This document shows, in pieces, positions 14,405 to 24,238 of a stretch of DNA of 64,000 nt. Position 1 is the first letter of the stretch. Every line of letters begins with the position of its first letter. The stretch comes from Thiobacillus sp. 65-29 (GTDB lineage Bacteria > Pseudomonadota > Gammaproteobacteria > Burkholderiales > Thiobacillaceae): the NCBI GenBank assembly GCA_001899775.1, contig MKWN01000016.1, positions 62,001 through 126,000 of the forward strand, read 5' to 3'. Both the position numbers and the translations under genes were made by a program. Below the pieces are notes generated by a model. That model was not told the DNA's origin. It saw nothing but the letters and a program-made list of their open reading frames with translations, and searched no databases.

Positions 14405-16219
14405 ATGAACCGTTACCCGCTCTGGAAATACATCCTCATCGGCATTACGCTGGTGGTCGCCTTTGTTTTCGCCCTGCCCAACTTCTTCGGCGAAGTGCCG
14501 GCCGTGCAGGTTTCACCGGTACGTACGACCGAGAAGGCCGATGCCGCACTGCTGCAACAGGTCGAGGCTGCGTTGAAGACGGGCGGACTCGCCTATCACG
14601 GCGTCGAACTGGCCGGCAACAGCGTCAAGGTGCGCCTCGCCACGACCGACACACAGATCAAGGCGAAGGATGTGCTGCAGAACGCCCTGGGCAACCGCTA
14701 TACGGTCGCGCTCAATCTTGTGCCGGCTTCGCCGGCGTGGCTTGCCTCGGTCAACGCGCTGCCCATGTATCTCGGCCTGGACCTGCGCGGAGGCGTGCAT
14801 TTCCTGCTCGAAGTCGACATGAAGGCGGCGCTGGAAAAGGCCGCGGTGCGCTACCAGAACGATTTCCGCACGGAATTGCGCAACGACAGGATCCGCTACG
14901 GCCGCATCGCCCGCGAGGGCAACACCGTCACGGTACACTTCTCCACGCGCGACCAGCGCGACGCCGCCGCCGGCAAGCTGGGTCTGGCATTCACCGATCT
15001 TGCCTTCACGCCCGAGGACCAGGCCGAGGGCTTCACCCTCACCGCACGCCTGAGGCCCGAAGCCGAAAAGCGCGTACAGGAATTCGCCCTGCAGCAGAAC
15101 ATCACCACACTCAGGAACCGCGTCAACGAGCTCGGTGTCGCGGAGCCGGTGATCCAGCAACAGGGTGCGAGTCGCGTCGTCGTGCAACTGCCCGGCGTGC
15201 AGGATACCGCCAAGGCGAAGGACATTCTTGGCCGCACCGCCACCCTGGAAGTGCGCATGGTCGACGAGCAGGCCGACCCGGTCGCGGTCAGCCAGGGCCA
15301 GGCACCGTTCGGCGCGGAGATCGTGCCGAGCCGTGAAGGTGTGCCGATCGCGGTGAAGAAGGACGTGGTGCTCACCGGCGAGTCGATCACCGACGCCTCG
15401 CCCGGCTTCGACAGCCAGAGCGGCCAGGCGGCAGTACACATCAACCTCGACGGCAAGGGCGCGCGTATCTTCAAGGACATCACGCGCGAGAACGTCGGCA
15501 AGCGCATGGCGATCCTGCTGATCGAAAAGGGCGTCGCCGAGGCGATCACCGCGCCGGTGATCCGCGAGGAAATCGGCGGCGGCCGGGTGCAGATCACCGG
15601 CATGGAGTCCGCCCAGGAAGCCTCCGACGTGGCGCTCCTGCTGCGCGCCGGCGCGCTCGCCGCCCCCATGCAGATCGTCGAGGAACGCACCGTTGGCCCG
15701 AGCATGGGTGCGGAAAACATCAGCAAGGGCTTTCACTCGAACATCTGGGGCTTCATCACCGTGGTCAGCTTCATGACCCTCTACTACCGCGTGTTCGGCC
15801 TGTTCTCGTCGGTTGCACTGGCGATCAACGCCTTCTTCCTCGTCGCCCTGCTGTCGATGTTGCAGGCGACGCTCACCCTGCCGGGCATGGCGGCAATCGC
15901 CCTGACGCTCGGTATGGCGATCGACGCCAACGTGCTGATCAACGAACGCGTACGCGAGGAGCTCAGGAACGGTGCCACGCCGCAGGCCGCGATCCACGCC
16001 GGCTACGAGCGGGCGTGGGCGACGATTCTCGACTCCAACCTCACCACGCTCATCGCCGGCATCGCGCTGTTCTGGCTCGGATCGGGCCCGGTGCGCGGCT
16101 TCGCGGTGGTACTGTGCCTCGGCATTCTCACCTCCATGTTCAGCGCCGTCACGGTATCGCGCGCCATGGTCAACCTCACCTACGGCCGCCAGGCACGTCT
16201 GGCCAAAGTTTCGATCTGA
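14405..16219 (+). CDS. secD: protein translocase subunit SecD
   Basis: Inner-membrane subunit that with SecF uses the proton gradient to help release translocated proteins at the periplasmic face. The protein is 604 residues. A first membrane segment is near residues 8-25. The conserved LGLDLRGGVHFLLEVD motif is at 123-138. A large periplasmic region follows, then a C-terminal five-helix membrane domain with the motif ALTLGMAIDANVLINERVREE. No clear ribosome binding site precedes the ATG. secF follows after 10 nt. Confidence 0.97.
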   Translation: MNRYPLWKYILIGITLVVAFVFALPNFFGEVPAVQVSPVRTTEKADAALLQQVEAALKTGGLAYHGVELAGNSVKVRLATTDTQIKAKDVLQNALGNRYTVALNLVPASPAWLASVNALPMYLGLDLRGGVHFLLEVDMKAALEKAAVRYQNDFRTELRNDRIRYGRIAREGNTVTVHFSTRDQRDAAAGKLGLAFTDLAFTPEDQAEGFTLTARLRPEAEKRVQEFALQQNITTLRNRVNELGVAEPVIQQQGASRVVVQLPGVQDTAKAKDILGRTATLEVRMVDEQADPVAVSQGQAPFGAEIVPSREGVPIAVKKDVVLTGESITDASPGFDSQSGQAAVHINLDGKGARIFKDITRENVGKRMAILLIEKGVAEAITAPVIREEIGGGRVQITGMESAQEASDVALLLRAGALAAPMQIVEERTVGPSMGAENISKGFHSNIWGFITVVSFMTLYYRVFGLFSSVALAINAFFLVALLSMLQATLTLPGMAAIALTLGMAIDANVLINERVREELRNGATPQAAIHAGYERAWATILDSNLTTLIAGIALFWLGSGPVRGFAVVLCLGILTSMFSAVTVSRAMVNLTYGRQARLAKVSI

Positions 16220-16229
16220 GGACCGGATC

Positions 16230-17162
16230 ATGCTGGAATTCTTCCCGTTCAAGAAAACCATCCCCTTCATGAGCTGGGGCAAGCTCACCACGACCATTTC
16301 GCTGGTGACCTTCCTGTTCTCGGTATGGGCGCTGTGGGACCGTGGTCTCAATCTCGGCGTCGATTTCACCGGCGGCACGCTGATCGAGGTCAGTTACCCG
16401 CAGCCTGCCGACCTGCATGCCATCCGCAGCGCACTGGAAAAGACCGGTCTGCCGGAAATCTCGGTGCAGAACTTCGGCACCAGCCGCGACGTGATGATCC
16501 GCCTGCCCAACAAGGGTCATGCCAACGCGTCGGACACCAGCAACCGCGTGATGGGCGCCCTGCAAGCCACCGACGCCTCCGTGGAACTCAAGCGCGTCGA
16601 CTTCGTCGGCCCGCAGGTCGGCAAGGAGCTCTACGATAGCGGCGCGCTTGCGCTGCTGGTCGTCGCCTTCGGCATCATGGCCTATCTGGCGATACGCTTC
16701 GAATGGCGCTTCGCCGTGGCCGGCATGCTCGCCAACATGCACGACATCGTGATCATTCTTGGTGTGTTCGCCTTCTTCCAGTGGGAATTCACCCTGACCG
16801 TGCTCGCTGGCGTGCTGGCCATCCTTGGCTATTCGGTCAACGAGTCGGTCGTCATCTTCGACCGCATCCGCGAGAACATCCGCAAGATGCGCGGCGCCAC
16901 CATTCCGCACATCATCGATGATGCCATCACCCGCACCATGAGCCGCACCATCATCACCCACGGATCGACGCAGATCATGGTGCTCTCGATGCTGTTCTTC
17001 GGCGGCGAGGCGCTGCACAACTTCGCACTCGCGCTCACCATCGGCATCATGTTCGGCATCTATTCGTCGGTGCTCGTCGCCTCGCCACTGCTTCTGATGT
17101 TCGGCGTGAAGCGCGAACACTTCATCAAGCCGGTGGAGAAGAAGGAAGAGGCCGTCGTGTGA
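16230..17162 (+). CDS. secF: protein translocase subunit SecF
   Basis: Partner of SecD, 310 residues. The first membrane segment is followed by the signature GVDFTGGTLIEV (about 44-55). The membrane domain carries GYSVNESVVIFDRIREN, the counterpart of the SecD motif. The start at 16230 lies 10 nt after the secD stop with a TGAGGA ribosome binding site. The frame is open much further upstream (to 15972), but that part is antisense-like shadow within secD. A heptamer array begins at the stop codon. Confidence 0.96.
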   Translation: MLEFFPFKKTIPFMSWGKLTTTISLVTFLFSVWALWDRGLNLGVDFTGGTLIEVSYPQPADLHAIRSALEKTGLPEISVQNFGTSRDVMIRLPNKGHANASDTSNRVMGALQATDASVELKRVDFVGPQVGKELYDSGALALLVVAFGIMAYLAIRFEWRFAVAGMLANMHDIVIILGVFAFFQWEFTLTVLAGVLAILGYSVNESVVIFDRIRENIRKMRGATIPHIIDDAITRTMSRTIITHGSTQIMVLSMLFFGGEALHNFALALTIGIMFGIYSSVLVASPLLLMFGVKREHFIKPVEKKEEAVV

Positions 17163-17233
17163 GGCAGTGAGCAGGAAGCGGTGAGGCGGCAAACCCGCTC
17201 ACCGCTCACCGCTCACCGCTCACCGCTCACCGC
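17160..17233. repeat. heptanucleotide inverted-repeat array B (secF-dedA)
   Basis: The right arm has five perfect tandem copies of CCGCTCA (17195-17229) plus CCGC, ending directly at the downstream ATG (17234). The left arm, 17160-17189, holds degenerate complementary units (GTGAGCA, GTGAGGC) and starts in the secF stop codon. The arms can pair as a stem with a short loop around AAA. No separate ribosome binding site is left for the downstream gene. Confidence 0.88.
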
Positions 17234-17836
17234 ATGCTCCACGACTTCATCGACTGGATTCTCGCCACCGTCCACGACTGGGGCTACACCGGGATTTTCC
17301 TCCTCATGGCGCTGGAGTCCACGGTGCTGCCGGTGCCCAGCGAGCTCGTGCTAATTCCCGCGGGCTATCTTGCGCACCAGGGGCAGATGAATTTCGGGCT
17401 GATCGTGCTCGCCTCCACCCTCGGCAGTCTGCTCGGTGCGTCGTTCAACTACGTCGTGGCGATGTGGCTGGGACGCCCTTTCCTCGAACGCTGGGGCCGC
17501 TGGTTCTTCGTGCGTCCCGAACTGCTGCGCAAGACGGACGTCTTCTTCGCGAAGCACGGAGCGGTGTCCACCTTCACCGGCCGCCTGATTCCCGGTATCC
17601 GCCACCTCATCTCGATCCCCGCCGGGCTGACGCGCATGAACCCCGCGGCGTTCGCGTTCTACACCTGTCTCGGTGCCGGGCTGTGGTCGCTCATCCTCAC
17701 CCTGTTCGGCTACTTCCTCGGTGGCAACGAGGCGCTGATCCGCGAATACCAGCATTTCATCACGGCGGGCGTCATCGCCTTCGTCGCGTTCATCATCGGT
17801 GCGTACGTATGGTGGCAACGTCGCCGGCCGGCGTGA
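17234..17836 (+). CDS. DedA family (SNARE-associated) membrane protein
   Basis: A 200-residue integral membrane protein of the DedA/VTT family, members of which act as lipid (for example undecaprenyl-phosphate) translocases and influence membrane homeostasis. The start region matches the family (LESTVLPVPSELVLIPAGYLA), and the signature GRLIPGIRHLISIPAGLTRM is at about 116-135. Four to five hydrophobic segments are visible. The ATG directly abuts a CCGCTCA heptamer array with no Shine-Dalgarno sequence. The physiological substrate cannot be read from the sequence. Confidence 0.93.
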   Translation: MLHDFIDWILATVHDWGYTGIFLLMALESTVLPVPSELVLIPAGYLAHQGQMNFGLIVLASTLGSLLGASFNYVVAMWLGRPFLERWGRWFFVRPELLRKTDVFFAKHGAVSTFTGRLIPGIRHLISIPAGLTRMNPAAFAFYTCLGAGLWSLILTLFGYFLGGNEALIREYQHFITAGVIAFVAFIIGAYVWWQRRRPA

Positions 17837-17935
17837 ACCGGTCATCCCTGAGGGTGGCCCGAAGGGCGGCAGCCATGCCATCCGGGATGCAGGCCCGCCA
17901 CCCGCGCATCATCCTGTCGTAATTCCTGCACGGCA

Positions 17936-19810
17936 ATGAGCCAGTCCCGCCCCCCCCACAGCACCACCCGCGCGCTCGCACTCGGTGCCCTGGGAGTCGT
18001 CTTCGGCGACATCGGCACCAGCCCCCTCTACACGATGAAGGAGGTGTTCGGCGGACATCACCTGGCACTCAGTCAGGACAATGTGCTGGGTATCCTCTCG
18101 CTGGTCTTCTGGTCACTGATGCTGGTGGTGTCACTCAAGTACGTCAGCGTCATGATGCGCGCCGACAACAAGGGGGAAGGCGGCATCCTCGCCCTGCTCT
18201 CGCTCCTGCAAGGGCACGTCCCGCTGGCGTCGCGCAGCCGCTGGGTGCTGATGTCGCTGGGTTTTCTCGGTGCCTCGCTGTTCTTCGGTGACACCCTGAT
18301 CACGCCGGCCATCTCCGTGCTTTCCGCCATGGAAGGTCTGGAAATGGGTGCGCCGGCCCTGCATCCCTTCATCGTGCCGCTCGCACTCGGCATCCTGGTG
18401 GGCCTGTTCGCCATCCAGCAACACGGCACCGCATCCATTGGCGCCCTGTTCGGTCCCGTCATGCTGACCTGGTTCGGCGTGCTGGCCCTGCTGGGAACGC
18501 TCGCCATCGTCCAGCATCCGCAGGTTCTGGTGGCGCTGTCGCCCGTCCATGCGCTGAACTTCTTCGCCGCACACGGCGTGGCGAGCTTTTTCATACTTGG
18601 CGGCGTGGTGCTGGCGATCACCGGTGCGGAGGCCCTGTATGCCGACATGGGTCATTTCGGCCGCCACCCGATCCGGCTGATCTGGTTCTTCTACGTCCTG
18701 CCGGCGCTGGTGCTCAACTACTTCGGCCAGGGCGCGCTGCTGCTCACCACCCCCGACGCCGTGCGCAACCCGTTCTACCTGCTTGCACCGGGCTGGGCGC
18801 TCTACCCCATGATCGCCCTGGCCACCGCGGCGACGGTGATCGCCTCGCAGGCGGTCATCTCGGGGGCGTTCTCGGTTACCCGTCAGGTGATCCAGATGGG
18901 CTACGCGCCACGCCTGTTCATCCGTCACACCTCGGCGTCCGAGGCCGGCCAGATCTACATTCCCTTCGTCAACTGGACCCTGGCAACCGGCGTGGCCCTC
19001 CTGGTGCTCGGCTTCCAGAGCTCGGGCAACCTCGCCGCGGCCTACGGCATCGCTGTCACCGCGACGTTCGCCATCGACACCCTGCTCCTGGGGCTGGTCA
19101 TGCGCGTACGCTGGGATTTCGGTGCCGGACTCACCCTCGGGGCGGTGATATTCTTTCTTGCCATCGATCTCGCCTTCTTCGGCGCGAACATCGTGAAAAT
19201 CCCCGACGGCGGCTGGTTCCCCCTGCTGGTGGCATCGATCATCTTCACCCTGCTGGTCACCTGGAAACGTGGCCGCGAGATCGTGACGCTGCGACTGCGC
19301 GAGAAGGCCCTGCCGCTCGCGCCCTTCGTCGAGAGCCTGCTGGCGAACCCACCGATCCGCGTCCCCGGCACCGCCGTGTTCATGACCGCGGACGCGAACG
19401 CGGTACCGTCGGCGCTGCTGCACAACCTCAAGCACAACAAGGTGCTCCACCAGCGCGTGGTGCTCCTCAACGTGCGCTATGCCGAAGTCCCTCACGTGGC
19501 GGAGGATCGCCGGCTCGAACTCGCGACGCTGGCCGAAGGCGTCTATCACGTCGTCATCCGCTATGGCTTCATGGACGACGCCGACATTCCCGGGGCGCTG
19601 GCGGCATGCCCCTGCGGCATGCAGTTCGAAATGATGGACACCACCTTCTTTCTCAGTCGGGAAAATCTCATTCCCACGCGCGGCGAAGGCATGCAACTGT
19701 GGCGCGAACACCTGTTCGCCGCGATGGCGCGCAATGCCGCCAGCCCGATGACCTTCTTCCGCATTCCCGCCAACCGGGTGGTCGAACTCGGCGCACAGCT
19801 CGAAATCTGA
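17936..19810 (+). CDS. kup: KUP-family potassium uptake protein
   Basis: A proton-coupled potassium importer of the inner membrane, 624 residues, the normal length for Kup. The N-terminal motif LGVVFGDIGTSPLYTMKEVF is at about 18-37. It is followed by roughly twelve hydrophobic segments and a soluble C-terminal domain beginning near residue 450 (PPIRVPGTAVFMTADANAVP). It stands alone between dedA and the convergent HD-GYP gene (23-nt gap). Confidence 0.96.
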   Translation: MSQSRPPHSTTRALALGALGVVFGDIGTSPLYTMKEVFGGHHLALSQDNVLGILSLVFWSLMLVVSLKYVSVMMRADNKGEGGILALLSLLQGHVPLASRSRWVLMSLGFLGASLFFGDTLITPAISVLSAMEGLEMGAPALHPFIVPLALGILVGLFAIQQHGTASIGALFGPVMLTWFGVLALLGTLAIVQHPQVLVALSPVHALNFFAAHGVASFFILGGVVLAITGAEALYADMGHFGRHPIRLIWFFYVLPALVLNYFGQGALLLTTPDAVRNPFYLLAPGWALYPMIALATAATVIASQAVISGAFSVTRQVIQMGYAPRLFIRHTSASEAGQIYIPFVNWTLATGVALLVLGFQSSGNLAAAYGIAVTATFAIDTLLLGLVMRVRWDFGAGLTLGAVIFFLAIDLAFFGANIVKIPDGGWFPLLVASIIFTLLVTWKRGREIVTLRLREKALPLAPFVESLLANPPIRVPGTAVFMTADANAVPSALLHNLKHNKVLHQRVVLLNVRYAEVPHVAEDRRLELATLAEGVYHVVIRYGFMDDADIPGALAACPCGMQFEMMDTTFFLSRENLIPTRGEGMQLWREHLFAAMARNAASPMTFFRIPANRVVELGAQLEI

Positions 19811-19833
19811 GCCGGCACCGGCACACGGCCCGC

Positions 19834-21108
19834 TCAGCCGCCGCGCCTGGCAGCGAGCGCGCCTTCCGCGAAGTAGCTGACCCGCGTGCGTGGATCGAGG
19901 TAGGCCAGCACGGCACGATCCAGCTCGGCCGCGCGCAGGACCTTCGCGATACCGAGTTCCGGCGATTCCCGCATGTCCAGCCAGAGGGCTTCCTCCCTGG
20001 GGATGCCCGGCTCATAAAGCAGGAGCGAGGGATGCAACAGCTGGCCTGGATTCACGCTCATGACCAGACCGATCTGGCCGTTGCTCAACTGCACCACGGT
20101 CCCCGGCGGATACACGCCCATGCAGCGAACGAAGCGTTGCAGCAGCAGGGGATCGTATTTTCCCGCTTCCTTCTTGAACATGAAGGAAATGGCCTCGGCC
20201 GGCGTCATGGAATCGCCGGGATTCGGGCGGTTGCACAGGTTGTCGAACGCATTGGCGATACCGGCGATGCGGGCGAGGCGGCCGATCCGGTCGCCCCTCA
20301 ATTGCTCCGGATAACCGCTGCCGTCCAGCATCTCGTGGTGCATGGCGATGACGTCGAGTGCGGCCCCGGACATGCCCGGCAGGCGTCGCGCCATATCCAC
20401 CCCGTACGCCACGTGCTGCTGGTAGAAACCCAGTTCGGCCTTGGTCCAGGGTGATTTGTTCAGCAGGATCTGGCTGGGTATTTTCTCCCGACCGATGTCG
20501 TGCAGCAGCGTACCGAGCCCGAGCGCGCGCATCTCGTCGGCCCCCAGCTGCACCTCCTTGCCGAGGATCAGCGCCAGCACCGTGACGTTGAGCGCATGGT
20601 AGTACGCGTTCTCGTCGCCCGCCTTGGCATTCACCAGGTGCAGGACGATATCCTTGTCCGCCAGCAGCGAATCGACCATGTCCGAAACCAGAGACTGCGC
20701 CTGCTCGATCGCGTCCTGCGGACGCGAAAAAAGGTTGCGCAGCAGGGACTTGACCGTGGACGCGCCAGCCGCGAACCGGCGTTCACAATGGCCCAGCGCT
20801 TCGCGCTGGTGCAGGAGTCTTTCACGCCGGCGTTTCTTTTCCTCCCACAACGCCTCAAGTTCCGGATCGGGTGGCGGCGGGGGCGGTGGCGGTGCGTCCG
20901 CGGCGCGCGGCGGCAGTGGCGGCAGGTCGCTTTTGCCAAGGTCGCACAGCACGTGCGAAATGCCGAGGGAGCACAACTGCTGCAGCTGCTTCTCGTTGCG
21001 AATCTTGAAGCTGCTGAAGAGGAAGGGATGGTCCATCCACGACTCCAGGCGGATGTGCAGCCCCACCCGCAACTGGTCGATGCTGACGCGCTGTTCCTGC
21101 TCGTCCAT
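19834..21108 (-). CDS. DUF3391 / HD-GYP domain protein (probable c-di-GMP phosphodiesterase)
   Basis: A 424-residue cytoplasmic protein. The N-terminal DUF3391 region (about 1-130) includes a proline-rich linker at roughly 65-80. The C-terminal HD-GYP domain carries H203-D204 in LLHDIG, HHEMLDGSGYP with GYP at 265-267, and further metal-site histidines. HD-GYP proteins hydrolyse the second messenger cyclic di-GMP; activity here is inferred from the intact motifs. It follows pdxJ after 9 nt as the last gene of the lepA-to-pdxJ series, where many proteobacteria carry acpS. It converges with kup. Confidence 0.9.
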   Translation of the reverse strand: MDEQEQRVSIDQLRVGLHIRLESWMDHPFLFSSFKIRNEKQLQQLCSLGISHVLCDLGKSDLPPLPPRAADAPPPPPPPPDPELEALWEEKKRRRERLLHQREALGHCERRFAAGASTVKSLLRNLFSRPQDAIEQAQSLVSDMVDSLLADKDIVLHLVNAKAGDENAYYHALNVTVLALILGKEVQLGADEMRALGLGTLLHDIGREKIPSQILLNKSPWTKAELGFYQQHVAYGVDMARRLPGMSGAALDVIAMHHEMLDGSGYPEQLRGDRIGRLARIAGIANAFDNLCNRPNPGDSMTPAEAISFMFKKEAGKYDPLLLQRFVRCMGVYPPGTVVQLSNGQIGLVMSVNPGQLLHPSLLLYEPGIPREEALWLDMRESPELGIAKVLRAAELDRAVLAYLDPRTRVSYFAEGALAARRGG

Positions 21109-21117
21109 CGGTTCCGC

Positions 21118-21846
21118 TCAGCCTGCCGCTTCGACCATCAGGCGCTTCATTTCCGCCACCGCCTCCCGCCAGCCGGTGAACAGGGCCTGCGCGACGATGG
21201 CGTGGCCGATGTTGAGCTCATGGATGCCGGGCAGCGCCGCGATCGGCTGGACGTTGTGGTAGGTAAGGCCATGGCCGGCGTTCACCGTCAAACCGAGGCT
21301 GCGGCCGTAGGCCACGGCCATGCGGATGCGTTCGAATTCGACACTGCGCGCCGCATCGGTCGCGGCATCGGCGTAATGACCGGTGTGAATCTCGACCACC
21401 GGTGCGCCGGCCGCATGCGCAGCATCGAGCTGGGCGAAGTCGGCGTCGATGAAGAGCGACACACGAATCCCGGCATCCGCCAGACGCGCGCAGGCCTCGC
21501 TCAGTTTTGGCAACTGCCCGGCGACGTCGAGTCCACCTTCGGTGGTGAGTTCCTCACGTTTTTCCGGCACCAGACACACGTCCTGCGGGTGCGTGGCGAC
21601 GGCGATGGCGATCATTTCCGCGGTGATGGCCATCTCCAGGTTCATCTTGGTCTTCAATACCTGGCGCAGGATGGCGACGTCCGCGTCCTGGATATGGCGG
21701 CGGTCCTCCCGCAGATGCAGGGTGATCGAATCGGCGCCGGCGGTCTCGGCCACGAGCGCGGCCTCGACCGGGCTGGGGTAACGCGTCTTGCGCGCCTGGC
21801 GCAGGGTGGCGACGTGGTCGATATTGACGCCAAGAAAAATACTCAT
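21118..21846 (-). CDS. pdxJ: pyridoxine 5'-phosphate synthase
   Basis: Condenses 1-deoxyxylulose-5-phosphate with the aminoacetone phosphate product of PdxA to make pyridoxine phosphate. The protein is 242 residues. Family signatures are [16 protein letters not shown] at the N-terminus, [29 protein letters not shown] and [12 protein letters not shown]. The start overlaps the recO stop (ATGA), and the HD-GYP gene follows after 9 nt. The other pathway gene in this window, pdxA, lies 38 kb away beside surA. Confidence 0.97.
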   Translation of the reverse strand: MSIFLGVNIDHVATLRQARKTRYPSPVEAALVAETAGADSITLHLREDRRHIQDADVAILRQVLKTKMNLEMAITAEMIAIAVATHPQDVCLVPEKREELTTEGGLDVAGQLPKLSEACARLADAGIRVSLFIDADFAQLDAAHAAGAPVVEIHTGHYADAATDAARSVEFERIRMAVAYGRSLGLTVNAGHGLTYHNVQPIAALPGIHELNIGHAIVAQALFTGWREAVAEMKRLMVEAAG

Positions 21847-22571
21847 GGATTCAGGTCAGTGAGTTCGCGCAGCAGTTGGCGAGTATAAAGCGGCTTGGTG
21901 CCGAGCGTATGGTTGATGAGGGCGCGCATCAGCATCTTGGCTTCGGCGAGCGTGGCCGGACGGTCGAAGCGGTCCTCCGCCAGATCGAGCAGCGTCCGGC
22001 CCGAAACGGGGCAGCCGGGCTGCCCGGCCGCGCGCGTGGCGCCACGCTCGGGCTGAAACACGTAGCGGGCATTGGGATCGATCGCCACGCCGCTTTCGGC
22101 GTCGACATCGAAAGTGGCGCCGTAACCGATTTCGCTCAGCAGGCTCTTCTCGAAGCGGCGCAGGATCCGCTCGAAGTCGATGGTGCTCTCGCCCGCGAGT
22201 TGGTCGAGCGTGTCGACATAGCGGTCGTACAGCACCTCGTGCGCATCGCCACGCGCGAGCAGGCGCAGCAGCAGTTCGTTGAGGTAGAAACCGCACATCA
22301 ATGCGCGCCCCTGCGGTACGACCAGGCCACCCTGCCATTCCGCGGCGTGCAGGGTTTTGAGTTCCGCCTTGCCGAACCAGGACAGCAACAGCGGCGTGAA
22401 GGGCTGCATCAACCCGCGCAGGGCCGACGCCGGCCGGCGCGCCCCGCGTGCGATCAGCGCGACGCGCCCGTGTCCGCGCGTGAATATCTCGGCCACCACG
22501 CTCGTTTCCTTGAACGGATAGGTGTGGAGGACGAAGCCGGGTTCGTTGTTGATGCGGGCGTCGGTGGACAT
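21843..22571 (-). CDS. recO: DNA repair protein RecO
   Basis: RecO helps load RecA onto SSB-coated single-stranded DNA in the RecFOR pathway. The protein is 242 residues, with the N-terminal OB-fold ([20 protein letters not shown]) and the helical C-terminal domain ([32 protein letters not shown]). The start [12 protein letters not shown] is chosen at 22571; further upstream the frame runs into a structured repeat and the era gene. The stop overlaps pdxJ by 4 nt. Confidence 0.94.
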   Translation of the reverse strand: MSTDARINNEPGFVLHTYPFKETSVVAEIFTRGHGRVALIARGARRPASALRGLMQPFTPLLLSWFGKAELKTLHAAEWQGGLVVPQGRALMCGFYLNELLLRLLARGDAHEVLYDRYVDTLDQLAGESTIDFERILRRFEKSLLSEIGYGATFDVDAESGVAIDPNARYVFQPERGATRAAGQPGCPVSGRTLLDLAEDRFDRPATLAEAKMLMRALINHTLGTKPLYTRQLLRELTDLNP

Positions 22572-22584
22572 CAAATATCTGTTA

Positions 22585-22666
22585 TCCGCGAAGGACGCGA
22601 AGGGACGCGAAGAAAGGCAAGCATTTCCAAGGATTTTCTTCGCGCGTCTTCGCGTACTTCGCGGAC
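22585..22666. repeat. CGCGAAG-type inverted repeat between era and recO
   Basis: Left arm 22585-22615 holds three CGCGAAG units spaced 9-10 nt apart. Right arm 22635-22666 holds three complementary units. Together they can form a stem of about 30 bp with few mismatches. Shorter versions lie at 5655-5672 and 41803-41831. It breaks the otherwise tightly packed lepA-to-HD-GYP gene run, so it could terminate or process the transcript. Confidence 0.8.
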
Positions 22667-22672
22667 AAAGGT

Positions 22673-23569
22673 CTAATCGATCCCCAGCGTCTTCAGCATG
22701 CGCACGTCGTCCGCCCAGCCACCCTTCACCTTTACCCATACTTCCAGATAGACCCTCGCGTCGAAGGCGCGTTCCATATCCTGGCGCGCCTGGGTCGAGA
22801 TGGCCTTGAGTTTTTCGCCGCCGCGACCGATGACGATGGCCTTGTGGCTGTCGCGGTCGACGAGGATGGTGGCGTAGATGCGGCGCAGCTTGCCGACTTC
22901 TTCGAACTTGTCGATGGTGACGGCAACGGCGTAGGGAATCTCCTCGCCGCACAGGCGAAACACCTTCTCGCGCACGAGTTCGGCCGCGAGCTGGCGTTCG
23001 GTCTGGTCGGTGACGTCGTCCGCGTCGAACAACGGCGGGTTTTCCGGCAGGTATTTCTCCAGCGTCTTCAACAGCTCGTCAAGGTTGCCAGCGTTCTTCG
23101 CCGACACCGGCACGATCTCGGCAAACGGGTGTGCGCCGGCGACGTCCTGCAGGTAGGCCATCAAGGCGGCGCGGCCCTTCACCTGGTCGATCTTGTTGAC
23201 GACCAGGATGAGCGGCCGGTCGGCCGGCAGCAGTTCGATGACCTGGCGATCCTCGCGTGTCAGCCGCCCCGCTTCGACCAGCATCATCACCACGTCGGTA
23301 TCCGCCAGGGTTTCGCGCACGCGCCGGTTCATCGCGCGATTCATGGTACTGGCGTGGCGGGTCTGGAAACCCGGAGTGTCGACGAAGACGAACTGGGCGG
23401 TGTCGGTGGTATGGATGCCCATCACACGGTGGCGCGTGGTCTGCGCCTTCTTCGAGGTGATGCTGATTTTCTGCCCCACCAGCCGGTTGAGCAGCGTCGA
23501 CTTGCCGACGTTGGGCCGACCGACGATGGCGACGAGGCCGCAGCGAAATTCCGCTATGGATTCGCTCAT
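22673..23569 (-). CDS. era: GTPase Era
   Basis: A 298-residue essential GTPase that assists 30S ribosomal subunit assembly by binding 16S rRNA. The G1 loop GRPNVGKS is at 17-24, followed by the QTTRHR switch, [13 protein letters not shown] and the C-terminal KH domain with [12 protein letters not shown]. The start MSESIAEF at 23569 overlaps the rnc stop by 4 nt (ATGA), as expected for the rnc-era pair. Confidence 0.97.
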   Translation of the reverse strand: MSESIAEFRCGLVAIVGRPNVGKSTLLNRLVGQKISITSKKAQTTRHRVMGIHTTDTAQFVFVDTPGFQTRHASTMNRAMNRRVRETLADTDVVMMLVEAGRLTREDRQVIELLPADRPLILVVNKIDQVKGRAALMAYLQDVAGAHPFAEIVPVSAKNAGNLDELLKTLEKYLPENPPLFDADDVTDQTERQLAAELVREKVFRLCGEEIPYAVAVTIDKFEEVGKLRRIYATILVDRDSHKAIVIGRGGEKLKAISTQARQDMERAFDARVYLEVWVKVKGGWADDVRMLKTLGID

Positions 23570-24231
23570 TTCTGCAGCACCCCGCACGCCTGGTGTGCGG
23601 CATCCTGCTCTGCGGCGCGACGGCTCTTGCCCGTCCCGCGGGTGACCAGTGCAGGCTTGGCAAGCACGCATTCGACGGTGAAGGACTGATCGTGCGCCTC
23701 GCCTTCCGTGCTCACCAGCTGATACGTGGGCAAGGGCAGGCGTCGCGACTGCAGCAGTTCCTGCAGTTGGGTCTTGGCGTCCTTGCCCGAAGCGCGCGGA
23801 TCGATCTGCGCGACCAGCGGATCGAACAGGCCGCGCACCACGCGCTGCGCCGCATCGAATCCTGCTTCGAGAAAAATGGCGCCGAACAGGGATTCCAGTG
23901 CGTCGGCAAGAATCGACGGGCGTCGAAAGCCACCGCTCTTCAGTTCGCCCTCGCCCATCCGCAGGTTGTCGCCGATTTTCAGGGCAGTCGCGATATCGGC
24001 GAGGGTCTCCTGACGCACCAGGTTGGCACGCAGGCGCGACAGGCTGCCTTCCGGCAGGTCCGGAAACGCGTCGTACAGCGCGCGCGCCACCGCGCAGTTG
24101 AGCACCGAGTCACCAAGAAATTCGAGGCGCTCGTTGTTGGCGGCCCCGGAACTGCGATGCGTCAACGCCTGGAGCAGCAGTTCGGGACGGCTGAACGTGT
24201 AGCCCAGCGCCTGCTGCAGGCGCTGGATCAT
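23566..24231 (-). CDS. rnc: ribonuclease III
   Basis: A double-strand-specific endoribonuclease that processes rRNA precursors and many mRNAs. The catalytic signature [12 protein letters not shown] is at 33-44. The second acidic cluster is in [20 protein letters not shown]-terminal dsRNA-binding domain begins at about 150 ([11 protein letters not shown]). The start [10 protein letters not shown] at 24231 gives 221 residues, near the usual 226, and leaves a 7-nt gap to the DUF4845 gene. An upstream in-frame ATG at 24282 would overlap that gene. Confidence 0.96.
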   Translation of the reverse strand: MIQRLQQALGYTFSRPELLLQALTHRSSGAANNERLEFLGDSVLNCAVARALYDAFPDLPEGSLSRLRANLVRQETLADIATALKIGDNLRMGEGELKSGGFRRPSILADALESLFGAIFLEAGFDAAQRVVRGLFDPLVAQIDPRASGKDAKTQLQELLQSRRLPLPTYQLVSTEGEAHDQSFTVECVLAKPALVTRGTGKSRRAAEQDAAHQACGVLQK

Positions 24232-24238
24232 GAGGGGA

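Noticed and set aside
14513-16378. A 621-codon open frame on the minus strand opposite secD/secF
   Set aside because: Antisense shadow of secD; the composition is that of a reversed GC-rich gene and secD/secF are unambiguous.
17195-17233. CCGCTCA tandem repeats considered as a CRISPR-like array
   Set aside because: Units are only 7 nt with no spacers and no cas genes are in the window.
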